A DNA stretch of 64,000 bases from Zygaena filipendulae (lineage: Eukaryota > Arthropoda > Insecta > Lepidoptera > Zygaenidae): NCBI GenBank assembly GCA_907165275.2, contig OU015649.1, positions 3,440,001 to 3,504,000 of the forward strand, written 5' to 3'. This document shows, one piece after another, positions 44,901 to 51,327 of this stretch; the stretch's first letter is position 1; each line of letters opens with the position of its first letter. Both the position numbers and the translations under genes were made by a program. A model generated the notes under the pieces. That model worked only from the letters and a program-made list of their open reading frames with translations, did no database searches and had not been told where the DNA came from.

Positions 44901-47737
44901 AGCCAAGGAACGCATAAATTGACTAATTTTAGGCGTTGATGAGTAATTTAAATGAAACCACAAATAAAAACTAAAAAGTTAGCAGGCAATAATGTCAAAA
45001 CATGTTTCTCAAATGGCATTAAAACAAATCAATCAACCTGACGGGTCAGTTCCCAAACCGTAGTTCATCACAATTACGACTTTAAGGGCACGGACCCCAA
45101 ACTTATGTGGCTTCCAACGAATTCCGCTGTCGCAACAGGAATTGATTAACTGGACCGATATCCATACACGGTAAGGTGGTGTTCACAATGGTTGGTAAAA
45201 ATTTTAAATAAAATTTTTATACCGATCCTTTGAACTTCGGTATGTTAACAAAAAGTTACATATTGGTGAGTGATATGAAACGTTTTCTTTGTGTTTTTAC
45301 ATCGATCTGTCGAACGTTGGAAAGTTCACAAAAAATATGTTGCTGAGTGGATCATTCGTTTTTGTATTTTTCTTTACAGAAAAACGTTATACTGGATGTA
45401 ACAATTTGCAGTACGGTCCGAAAGTAGTTCCTACCAATTAGATAATTTGGTTACATAATTTTTTTAATTTCTAAAGTAGTAATGTAGTAGGTACTTAAAG
45501 CAGTAACAGTTACAAAAGTAATAAATACTTACTAAACTCTAACTTTACAGCTTATAAACAAGAAATTAAAACATTTAGGTCTTCTAAATTCAGTTGCATT
45601 TTGTGTTTAAATTTCGCTTAATCAAAACTGTTTTCCACAGAAAACAAAAGTACCGAAGTGCCAAGTAGTCGTTGGCATTTGGCTGATATGTTGATGATGA
45701 CAAGTAGTCAAGGTCGAAGTCAAATCATTTATTCAAATTTGGCCCATGAGTGGTAACTCAACTTGCAATTAATTATGTGAGAACAATATGTAAATCCGTT
45801 GTGCACGCATCTTTACAAAATGGAGCATCAATTTTTGTTGATCGTGCCCGAAGCTCCTAATTTAAGCGCAGCCTTTGATTAATTGCAAATTAAAGTATAC
45901 ACCGAGGTGGTTCGTGGCTTGATATTATGACTTTATTGAATTTCATGCGCCGTGATTTATGCGTTGTATTACGGATTTGTTATTAAAGGATGGAGGCGTA
46001 ACGATTATCGTCGTACCTATATAGAAAATCGTTTATGATGAAACTTTTATACGTATAAATGGATATTTTACAAAATATCTAAGATTATAATAACTTCACT
46101 TGCAGAGTTATTTTGCCGAATACAAAAACCGTTGGTTCCTTCAATTAATTGTATGCCTAATTGAAACTGACCTCAAAAATGGAGGTTATTTTTTAACATT
46201 TTTGAAGTGAAAACGCCCCTAATAGCGTTGTGACTTGAAACTCGATGAAACGAAAATCAACGCTAAAAGAAACCAACACAAATATCTACAGGATTTAGCC
46301 TGCGAGAGAATGAGATAGAAAACATTATATGTATAGTGTTTCCTAATATCTGGTTTTTTGAAGGTTTCACTTCTACCGAGTGCGTGAACTGCACAATTTT
46401 TTTTGGCGTTTGTTTGGACCACAAAGTTTCGCAGAAGCCTTCTTTACGTGCGCAAATATGGTATATGATTAAAACGACAAATATAGTATTTTCAAAGTTG
46501 ATTTGTACTTGTGTCTGAAAAGAACTCTGACATATATGTAGGTACATATTATGGTACTTATTTATTTACTTACACGAAACTAATTCCAATAAGAGAATCA
46601 TAGAGATATTATCTACACATAGAGCGATACTTTCATTTAAAATTCCGTTTAAAATTAAAGCATAAAAACAATTGAAAATGTGCGAAATTACGAGTAATTA
46701 AAGTTGGATCTCTTTGACGTTATTTTACATTCTTTTTTTTTCTGAGCAGATACGCGCCGAAGATTGCACCCATGGGGTCAGGCAATGCTTAGAGTATTCA
46801 GAAGTGGCAATATTAGTACGTTGTCTATGGGTATATTAAAGATGGAAAACTAAGTTAAAATGAGTGAGATAAAACGCCCAAATTTGGGTAGATATATAAG
46901 TACTCTCTACATCTGTGGATGATCGGATCAGTATCCGTACAATAATGACTATTTTTATTTAATAATTTAGTTTCTTCGATCATTTACATGCAAATGAGTT
47001 AGTTCTCGACGTTACCAGCAAATAATTAATATCTTCCTGTCATAGTATAAACTAGTGCCAGATTGCTCTACTCCATGATACTCTACTACTCTATGATATT
47101 GCTTGCTCTATGATACTTGACACAAACAACGTCTATGTCAAGTGAGGATCAAGTTTAGAGAAGATAAAAATGTACGTAGCAGAGAGAAGGTAATCACTAC
47201 GTTTTACGGTCAATGCAACAACGTAGGTATATGCTCAAAAAATTTCATAGCTTAAACGCTAAAGCTGATATTTTTAAATGTAGATTTTAATGCCTGAATT
47301 TTGAAATATAGGTAGGTAAGTGTTAAACGGGCGTTGCCTACATATTTTTTCAGTTTGGCACAATTTAGGGATCTCCAATTTATACTACAGCACTCTTTGT
47401 ACTTGCTTAGGACAAAAAAGGAAAAATCCTTTGAGCAAGTTACAAAAAGATATAGAAAAAGTTACTCTACATAGAGATGAGATAAATATCGATATCAAGA
47501 AAAATATTTGAATATAAAAGCAAATAAACGTTCAAACTTTAAAGTTTTTATAAGGCTTGGGTGAAGAAAACTAAAGGAATAAAAATGCAATATTAGGGAA
47601 AATGTTGCCAAAACCTAAAGGCGTTTGCAATCAAGTTAAATATTTAGCGATTAGTGTTTATATCCATGGACTCACCACCAAGAGACGGTGATGGGCGCGA
47701 GCAGCAGCAAGCAGGCGGCAATGACACCGGGCCGCAT
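14648..47737 (-). CDS. Wnt6: Wnt6, complete coding region in six exons (350 aa)
   Basis: Secreted lipid-modified Wnt ligand. Exons in transcript order: 47737-47676, 34490-34270, 16905-16799, 16118-15918, 15620-15480, 14968-14648; 1,053 bases, all junction phases consistent. Residues 1 to about 19 are a signal peptide ([15 protein letters not shown]). [10 protein letters not shown] opens the mature protein. Residue 94-95 joins the second and third exons (KILMR-DTRETGF). The acylation motif [10 protein letters not shown] places Ser213 as the Porcupine site. [16 protein letters not shown] and [12 protein letters not shown] complete the cysteine-rich end. NET and NCT sequons are possible glycosylation sites. 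SPDFC-LPN followed by KTGSLGT, and [14 protein letters not shown], favour Wnt6 over Wnt10. Introns 1 (13.2 kb) and 2 (17.4 kb) are very large. The gene faces wg tail-to-tail. Confidence 0.94.
15200..15380 (-). repeat. CTAG-type interspersed repeat in Wnt6 intron 5
   Basis: Reverse orientation: GTCTGTCTGTCTATCTGTTCG, the TACTGAATGGATTTTCATGC block, then AATTCCCGCAGGAACTCC and TCACCGCGAG. Confidence 0.7.
15480..15620 (-). CDS. Wnt6: Wnt6 exon 5 (acylation motif)
   Basis: 141 bases, acceptor TTTTTTCTAG, donor GTAGAA. Encodes [19 protein letters not shown], then [20 protein letters not shown] and DRFEGAAK. Ser213 is the predicted palmitoleoylation site. Confidence 0.95.
15918..16118 (-). CDS. 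Wnt6: Wnt6 exon 4
   Basis: 201 bases, acceptor TTTTTTCACAG, donor GTTAGT. Encodes [19 protein letters not shown] (variable), then [20 protein letters not shown] and [12 protein letters not shown], the Wnt core. The HN-HNAGR motif aligns with HNNEAGR of other Wnts. Confidence 0.94.
16195..16400 (+). repeat. CTAG-type repeat, GTGAGTTTC subfamily
   Basis: GTGGTTTCAACCGCGTGAG with a second head-like block (TTTACCCGCGTGAGTTTACC) at about 16338. Diverged. Lies in Wnt6 intron 3. Confidence 0.55.
16799..16905 (-). CDS. Wnt6: Wnt6 exon 3
   Basis: 107 bases, acceptor TTTTTTAATAG. Encodes [20 protein letters not shown] and [16 protein letters not shown]. The donor is GTTAAA, weak, but the only one giving phase 0 into exon 4. 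Too short and split to appear as an ORF. Confidence 0.92.
17330..17405 (-). repeat. CTAG-type repeat fragment
   Basis: ACAAAGTCCTCTCTGTCTGA with the CTGTTCGCGAAAAACTC block, truncated. Confidence 0.5.
18205..18415 (+). repeat. Unclassified repeat, copy 1
   Basis: TTTGTTCGGGAAAGTTCGCG, then GTATTTCTGCTATACC, GTTTGCACATTATTGACATC and GCCTGCTGGTCACCGGTA match, in opposite orientation, 32600-32815. Family not recognised. The open frame of 68 codons over it is unlikely to be real. Confidence 0.6.
18444..18782. mobile_element. MITE with TGACGTCA core, copy 2
   Basis: 339 bases bounded by a perfect 16-base inverted repeat (AATAGGCTAGTTTCCT / AGGAAACTAGCCTATT). Internal arms match the copy at 9770-10105. 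TGACGTCA lies at 18640-18647 and a one-base variant near 18595. Inserted inside a CTAG-type repeat. Confidence 0.75.
19745..19980. mobile_element. MITE family 2, copy 1
   Basis: About 236 bases. Left end GGACGCAGATAAGCAATA, with TGTTAACCCACA; right end reversed gives GGACATGGATAAGCAATA, with TGTTAATCCACA. A close copy is at 23770-24003. Confidence 0.7.
19985..20110 (-). repeat. tRNA-derived SINE
   Basis: On the - strand GGTGTAGTGGTATAACG (box A-like), GCGGGTTGAACCCGC (box B-like), then GCTCTGGGTCTGGGTG. The same tRNA-head and GTCTGGGT-body arrangement is seen at 20505-20660. The element abuts MITE family 2. Confidence 0.6.
20505..20660 (+). repeat. tRNA-derived SINE
   Basis: CACCGTTGGTGTAGTGGTG (box A), GGGTTCGATCCCC (box B), then GTGTTTATTCTGAGTCTGGG and ATATGCATCATAAAT. 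It does not fold as a full tRNA gene (acceptor ends do not pair). Confidence 0.65.
21073..21245 (+). repeat. CTAG-type interspersed repeat
   Basis: CTAGCTGTTCCCTGCGGTTG head, AATTTCGGAGTTCCGCAGG, ATGCAAAATTTTCATGATC, then the AACAAACAAATAAACTCAC tail. Confidence 0.75.
21330..21850. promoter_or_regulatory. Candidate cis-regulatory island in Wnt6 intron 2
   Basis: About 500 bases, GC-rich and non-repetitive, with overlapping short open frames on both strands that look like by-products of base composition. Function is inferred from composition only. Confidence 0.3.
23440..23710. promoter_or_regulatory. Candidate cis-regulatory island in Wnt6 intron 2
   Basis: GC-richer unique-looking stretch (GATCGCGTCCGCTCG, GGACGCGCGAGGCGAC) between AT-rich flanks. 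No gene recognised. Confidence 0.25.
23770..24003. mobile_element. MITE family 2, copy 2
   Basis: About 234 bases. AACGCAGATAAGCAATAAC at the left and TTATTGCTTATCTATGTCC at the right. The interior shares TTATTGAGAGTTA and ATTATGTGTTTACC with 19745-19980. Confidence 0.7.
24786..25075 (-). repeat. CTAG-type repeat with an insertion
   Basis: The reverse-orientation tail (GTGAGTTTGTTGGTTGGTTA, CTTTCACGCCTT) is interrupted at about 24846-24950 by a LINE-tail-like segment (TTTATTTCACACCTGAGTCC). It resumes at CATGAAATTTTGCATACACG and ends in the reversed head AACCGCGGGAAATAGCTAG. Confidence 0.65.
25077..25097. repeat. (AT)n microsatellite
   Basis: Short TATA dinucleotide run between two CTAG-type repeats. 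Confidence 0.8.
25115..25290 (+). repeat. CTAG-type interspersed repeat
   Basis: CTGCCCGTCGCAGTTTCACC head, AATTTTGGAGTTCCTGCGGG, then ATGCAAAATACCACGAG and the AACAAACAAAC tail. Confidence 0.7.
25330..26250. promoter_or_regulatory. Large GC-rich, CpG-dense island in Wnt6 intron 2
   Basis: About 0.9 kb with high GC and many CpGs (CCGCGGCCGCGGGACGCGC), no interspersed repeat, and overlapping open frames of up to 160 codons on several frames. None of the translations resembles a protein, so the frames are read as a composition effect. Best candidate in the window for a conserved regulatory element or an alternative promoter. Confidence 0.4.
26447..26765 (+). repeat. Two CTAG-type repeats in tandem
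   Basis: A fuller copy (26447-26640, CTAGCTGTCCCCCGCGATTT) is followed by a copy (26655-26765) missing its middle. They share an identical right part (TTTAGGAGTCCATTGCGGAC, AACAACGTGACACGTGATTT), which points to recent duplication. Confidence 0.75.
27150..27205. repeat. (TG)n microsatellite
   Basis: GTGTGTGTGTGTGTCTGTGT-type run. The overlapping - strand open frames here are translations of it. Confidence 0.85.
27458..27565 (+). repeat. CTAG-type repeat, GTGAGTTTC subfamily
   Basis: GACGGTTTCACCCGCGTGAG, then AATTCCCGCAGAAACTCC and CTTGTCCTGACAATAACG, similar to 16330-16400. Confidence 0.6.
27655..27985 (+). repeat. CTAG-type repeat, with a reversed fragment after it
   Basis: GTAGCTGTGCCCCGCGGTTT head to about 27910 (GATAACAAACACTGTGACAT). 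A short reversed piece follows (CCCCAGGAAATCTC, GAAATAGCGGGGAGC). Confidence 0.65.
28895..29225 (+). repeat. CTAG-type repeats, two overlapping copies
   Basis: CTAGCTGTTCGCCGCAGTTT head, followed about 130 bases later by a second AATTTCGGAGTTCCCGTGGG block. The right part reads CCCTGACAACGTGTATGC and ends TAATATTATAGTAAGGAT. This copy also gives the empty-site sequence for the MITE at 51103-51209. Confidence 0.75.
30190..30320 (-). repeat. LINE 3'-end-like fragment
   Basis: TTTATTTATTTTATTTATTG followed by TAGTCAGGCAACATGGGCCC, resembling a reversed LINE tail. Family not identified. Confidence 0.4.
30480..30720. promoter_or_regulatory. Candidate cis-regulatory island in Wnt6 intron 2
   Basis: GC-rich, non-repetitive (GCGCCCGCGTCGCGCGGCCG, then CGCCCCGCCGCCCACGCG) followed by TTAATTA homeodomain-type cores. 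Pattern typical of constrained non-coding DNA, but no conservation data are available. Confidence 0.35.
31752..32148. mobile_element. MITE family 3, copy 1, carrying a nested CTAG repeat
   Basis: Left end GACCTTATTCACTATGACC, right end GGTCATAGTGAATAAGGGCC, an inverted pair. Interior CATTCCTTGTCCATAACGCG matches 59890-60120. A CTAG-type repeat (about 31845-32020, CTAGCTGTTCTTCG to AATATTAGTAAGGAT) is inserted inside. Confidence 0.75.
32600..32815 (-). repeat. Unclassified repeat, copy 2
   Basis: Reverse-complement match to 18205-18415 (GCTCGCGACCGAAAAG, TTTGCACATTATTGACAC, GCCTGCTGGTCACTG on the - strand). It is followed directly by a CTAG-type repeat. Confidence 0.6.
32815..33165 (+). repeat. 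CTAG-type repeats, two adjacent copies
   Basis: First copy 32832-33005 (CACGCGTGTGAATTACGGAG to TTCCGCATTTGTAATAAAG). Second copy from 33007 (GTAGCTGTGCCCCGCGGTC) to the GACAGACAGACAAAAATT tail. Confidence 0.65.
34270..34490 (-). CDS. Wnt6: Wnt6 exon 2
   Basis: 221 bases, acceptor TCTCTTGCAG, donor GTGAGAGG at 34269. Encodes [16 protein letters not shown], then [18 protein letters not shown] and [13 protein letters not shown], the conserved N-terminal Wnt region. Confidence 0.95.
35640..35900. promoter_or_regulatory. Candidate regulatory island in Wnt6 intron 1
   Basis: Unique-looking sequence with GATCGATTGTTTATTCGATA and CTTCGCGATCGCGATG about 1.2 kb upstream of Wnt6 exon 2. Composition is the only evidence. 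Confidence 0.25.
36555..37002 (-). repeat. CTAG-type interspersed repeat, long copy
   Basis: Reverse orientation: GTCTGACTGTCTGTCTGTTC at the left to TTACGCGGGTGAAACCGCGG and CCAGCTAGT at the right. The palindrome AGAACAATAACTGTTATTGTTCT lies inside near 36825-36848. Confidence 0.65.
37901..38231. mobile_element. MITE with TGACGTCA cores, copy 3
   Basis: Reverse orientation relative to copy 1: TTTTTAGTCCGTCGTGTAGA, GACACGTATTTTTCC, then TCGAAATTTCGCGTGACG. TGACGTCA at 38036-38043 and 38071-38078. The right end is more diverged. Confidence 0.7.
38743..38905 (+). repeat. CTAG-type repeat, diverged
   Basis: CTAGTTGATACCCCGCGGTA head, AGTGCCCGTGGGAATTTAAG, then AAATCTGTTCAGTAGTG. Confidence 0.55.
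40385..40505 (-). repeat. tRNA-derived SINE remnant
   Basis: On the - strand CACCATTGGTGTAGTGGTTA (box A), GTGAGTTAGATTCCC (degenerate box B), then CAGACTTTGGGCC. Too degenerate to be a tRNA gene. Confidence 0.55.
40600..40778. promoter_or_regulatory. CpG-rich island in Wnt6 intron 1
   Basis: GC-rich run (GGTGGCGGCCGGTCGCTCCG) directly beside MITE family 3 copy 2. Could be regulatory or part of an unrecognised repeat. Confidence 0.25.
40779..41009. mobile_element. MITE family 3, copy 2
   Basis: Left CCCCCATTCACTATTACC and right GGTCATAGTGAACAAGAGCC are inverted. Interior GGGGCGTGCGTTATGGGCAA matches the other copies in reverse. Confidence 0.65.
41236..42697. mobile_element. 1.46 kb foldback element with nested inverted repeats
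   Basis: The outer arms 41236-41410 and 42525-42697 are inverted copies of about 170 bases (TTTTTAACCGACTTCC at the left; GGAAGTCGGTTAAAAA at the right). An inner inverted pair of about 140 bases at 42106-42250 and 42345-42480 meets around 42295. Between the left outer arm and the inner pair, two direct copies of a unit of about 280 bases occur (from about 41405 and 41680). No transposase is visible. Non-autonomous element. Confidence 0.75.
47676..47737 (-). CDS. Wnt6: Wnt6 exon 1 (start codon and signal peptide)
   Basis: 62 coding bases encoding [20 protein letters not shown] plus two bases of a Trp codon, before a GTGAGT donor at 47675. Joined to 34490 it reads [16 protein letters not shown], which matches the LWWAVGSP-type junction of Wnt6. 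An out-of-frame ATG lies 13 bases upstream. The exon is too short to be found as an ORF and rests on signal-peptide character, phase and the junction. Confidence 0.85.
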
Positions 47738-48200
47738 CTCTTGACGGACATCACTGCCCCCACAGCCCAGCCCTAACCATTACAAAACAAACAAAACTAA
47801 CCCTTATCTACCAAACAAAGAGACCCATTTCTAATTACAGCGATTAGTGGCTGCGAAGTCGAATTTTATCAGTTTTTAATGACGCAATTTATTAATTTGA
47901 GATCTGGCTTCGAATTTCGAATTTAAAGTGAACTTGTTCGATTTTCAATTGAATTGTATGAACTTATTTTCGAAAATTTTCGCGGGCGTGTTGCGAGCGT
48001 GGATCCCAGTCGGCGGGAGATCGCAGCGCGGACTGACGCTCACCTGTAATGTTGCCCACCCCGCCGTAAGCGCACAGCGAAATGTTTTTCGCGCTATTTT
48101 GGCCAAGATTAGGCTTCACGCGATTAGAAATCTAAAGGCATCCAATATGCGTGTGGGCGAAACGATAAATTAAATCCTATACATATTTGAATTAGTAATG
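47738..48200 (-). promoter_or_regulatory. Wnt6 5' flank: candidate 5' UTR exon and promoter region
   Basis: Upstream of the Wnt6 ATG the - strand has a T-rich stretch ending GGTTAG or GGGGGCAG (acceptor-like). Further up is a consensus donor ACAGGTGAGC, with the exon boundary at 48044, at the edge of a GC-rich segment (48044 to about 48130). A spliced leader exon is plausible. No clear TATA box. Confidence 0.35.
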
Positions 48201-49499
48201 AACTACCATTGATACACTTTTGTATACCTACTAATTAAATGAGTATCATCAATCAATTTTTATATGAGAAAATTTAAATAATTTATATTTACGCAATACA
48301 AACACAAATTAATAATAATGAATTCGACTAGTATGGAAATAGATGTCTTCGTAGTGTTAACGGCCACCTACAGATTGACAAATAGTTTTGCTTTACGGTT
48401 CGTACCTACTAACCCATAAAAAATAACAAAATAAAATCGATTTAAGAAATCACGGTCAATTAAATATTTTACACAGATATCTTGTCTATATTATAGTAAA
48501 TAAAGATGGTAAAAAATTCAAAACGTAACACTTTCTTTGAATAAGCGTTGGAAAAATGTCTCTATAATCAAATTGAGATCAAAAGTGTCAGGGATCAGGA
48601 GCAACCATAAATTGATGTGTTTGTAATTTTCAGAACAAGGTGTGTCTATAAGATTTTTTTTTTAAATGTACTCTAACCTACTCTACCTGTGGTTTGTATT
48701 TTTATCAAGAAAACTCACTGACTATCAAAAGATTTCGAAAAGTAATTGATAACTCACAGTCAGTAAGAATTTCGAAAACTTCTTGACTTTTGAAACTGAA
48801 ATAAGGCAGGAAGAGTTTATAGGGAGTAGACGTCAGTTGAGAAAGGATTTTACTCTGGGGTGTCCGAGGAAAACCTGAAATTCACGCACCTGAGTCCGCA
48901 GGGAACAGCTTGTTTTACGCGTTTCGTTACGCATCATGGCCGTTACGTAATTCTATAGAGCATAAAACTAAAACACAATGATGTTGCGTACTTTTCACCG
49001 ATATCCAAAACAGCTGTTTGGGTAAATCTAATATGAAACAGACGTTTGTCGATCATGGTACAAATGATAGACAGTGAGATGTGTACAAGTACGTATCTAA
49101 CTCGTCTATATTTAGAGTTTACCGGCGAAACTCTTGTGTTAAACAAACAATTGTGAGAACAACATTTATCTTTATTATAGGTAGGTAGGTATGTGATAGA
49201 CTCCCAATCGCTTGCCAAGTAAAGGACAGATGTGCTATGGATATAGATCCGAAGTGGGGGGGAGTAAGGGAGTAAATTAGACTATATTGCACTGTGCAAT
49301 AGTCTAATTTACTCGACGTATTATTTTACTATTTGTGACCCCCCTTCCCAAATTTAAGGCTGCAACCTTAGTGACAAAGGCAAAATTTCAACCTGCGACC
49401 GCGCATGGTTGGCCATAGTTTTATAAGATTTTTTCGAAAACTCCTTGTACTTAGTGGAATAAAAATAGTCTAAATGTTATGTCCGGCCATAATTAACCG

Positions 49500-49800
49500 A
49501 CGACGACCCGATTGGCGCAGTAGGTAACCATGCCTACTCGCTAATCATGAGGTTCCGGGTTCGATTCCCAGTGGGGGTGGACTTTCTGTGATAAGCACAG
49601 GGTTCCACTTTCCAGTCTGGGCGTGTTTATATATCTAATATCTATAGTGTAATATATATGTAATTCTATGTAGTATACTTATATCACGTTTGCTTGGTTT
49701 CCACGACTCAAGCTAATTATAGCTTACCTACTGTGGGATCAAGTAGATCTGTGTGTTGTGTGCTTGTGTGTAGATTTTTATTATAATATGCTATCAATAT
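49500..49800 (+). repeat. tRNA-derived SINE
   Basis: GATTGGCGCAGTAGGTAACC (box A-like), GGGTTCGATTCCCAGTG (box B), then TTCCAGTCTGGGCGTGTTTA and an AT-rich body ending in CTATCAATATGCTATG repeats. The acceptor stem is absent. Confidence 0.65.
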
Positions 49801-50357
49801 GCTATGCTATCAACATGCTAAGTTTCATTCCAATCCCTCAAGTTCCTAGTTTTTAAGTGAGTATTAAAAAATGGACAATTCTTCCTTTATTTATTTTTAT
49901 TAGACATTTGGCCACCTTTTAATTTAAATTGTAACACTTTTTTTTTTTAAATAGAAAGCACATGTTTACAGTTTTAATAGATTATTCCATGCTTGCACGC
50001 GGTACACAGTCTCACGAAGCTTTCATGCTTGCGTAACTTCATAAATAAAAAACTTAAAAAGTGAAGTCGTCTCTTGACAATGCCGCCGGGACTTGTAACG
50101 GCAAATAAATAGTTCACTTGAGAGTTTGCTCTTAACTCGAGCCTAGAATCTAAAGCAACAACTGTTGGTCAAACATTACGAGCGAGTGCACTCGAGTTAA
50201 AACGATTCCGCTGTCCGTAGTGTAAGAGCTCTCTACATTTTAAACTCTACATTGTGAAAACGATATACGTCGATGTATTGATACGACTTCTTATATTTTT
50301 AATAAATCACTTTATTAGATAGCTGTTGATATCATATATTTATACTTATATGTAACA

Positions 50358-50480
50358 CTAGCTGTCCCCCACGGTTTCACCCACGGTAATTTCGGAGTTT
50401 CCACCGGAATTCCAAGATAAACTATAGATTAAAACCGCACGAAAATCAGTTCAGTAGTTTTATAGCACCGTCATTTTTCA
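50358..50480 (+). repeat. CTAG-type interspersed repeat, truncated
   Basis: CTAGCTGTCCCCCACGGTTT head, GTAATTTCGGAGTTTCCACC, then CAGTTCAGTAGTTTTATAGC. Confidence 0.7.
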
Positions 50481-51006
50481 GTAAGTAAGTTGTGGTCATA
50501 CGTCTAACCTGTTAATGATAAAAAAAAGAATAAAACCTACACTATGCATCATTTTTCCGAATAAAATATTATCTAGGTACCTAATTATTTCACTCCATTC
50601 CTACATTCAAGTAAAAAAAATAAACTAAAACATTTTAGGTGGTCTTACCACTTACATAAAAACGATGTTGTGTTTTAGAGCCTCAATTAGATATGGCTCA
50701 CTCAACAAGAAATATCCAATATCCAACAAATCAATTAAAGCAATGCAAAGAATTCATTCACCTTTACAGATGTGACTAGTATAGCTGTTATATCGATATC
50801 GATAGTATTGTTATGATTTTCATATACTGATTCAATAATTTATCAAAATTCCACCAATAATGAGTAAGTTATAAAGGTTTGGATGTTTGGTTATTTGGTT
50901 TTTTATCAATCAAGTATAAATTGATAAATAGTTTGGATAAAACTTGAAACACATAAAATATCATATGTACTTACCTACTTGACAGACACTTACGATTTTA
51001 TTTCAG

Positions 51007-51327
51007 AACGTGCTGTTCCCCGCGATTTCGTCCGCGTTCATGTCGGAGTTCCCGCGGGAATTCTGGATGAAGAGTACCCTATCTCCTTCTCTGTCCCCTG
51101 ACGACTCTTTGCCCGTGGTAGGTACGGTTTAGTTGTCCGGTCGATCATACTATGGAAAATATAATTTCCAGTTGACCTGACAACTGATTCGTACCACGGG
51201 CAAAGAGTCCCCCTGACAACGTGTGTGCAAAATTTCAGGATGATCGGTTGAGCCGCTAAGGCGTGAAAGCGTGACAAACAAACAAACAAACAAACTCAGT
51301 TTCGCATTTATAATATTAGTAAGGATT
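51007..51327 (+). repeat. CTAG-type repeat interrupted by a MITE
   Basis: TGCTGTTCCCCGCGATTTCG head, GTCGGAGTTCCCGCGGG, then the insertion at 51103-51209, then CAACGTGTGTGCAAAATTTC and the AACAAACAAACAAACAAAC tail ending AATATTAGTAAGGAT. Confidence 0.8.
51103..51209. mobile_element. 107-bp MITE with 18-bp inverted repeats and 8-bp target duplication
   Basis: Perfect terminal inverted repeats GACTCTTTGCCCGTGGTA / TACCACGGGCAAAGAGTC, flanked on both sides by CCCCTGAC (51095-51102 and 51210-51217). The 8-base duplication suggests a hAT-, P- or Merlin-type transposase. The termini do not match the usual CAGNG of hAT. Confidence 0.85.

Larger units (their letters stand above)
34491..47675 (-). 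other. Wnt6: Wnt6 intron 1 (13.2 kb)
   Basis: No other gene recognised. It contains MITEs, a foldback element, SINEs and CTAG-type repeats (listed separately), and GC-richer unique stretches at about 35640-35900, 38570-38700, 39100-39560 and 40600-40775 that may be regulatory. The 139-codon open frame at 39894-40313 is AT-rich and has no recognisable domain. Confidence 0.7.
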
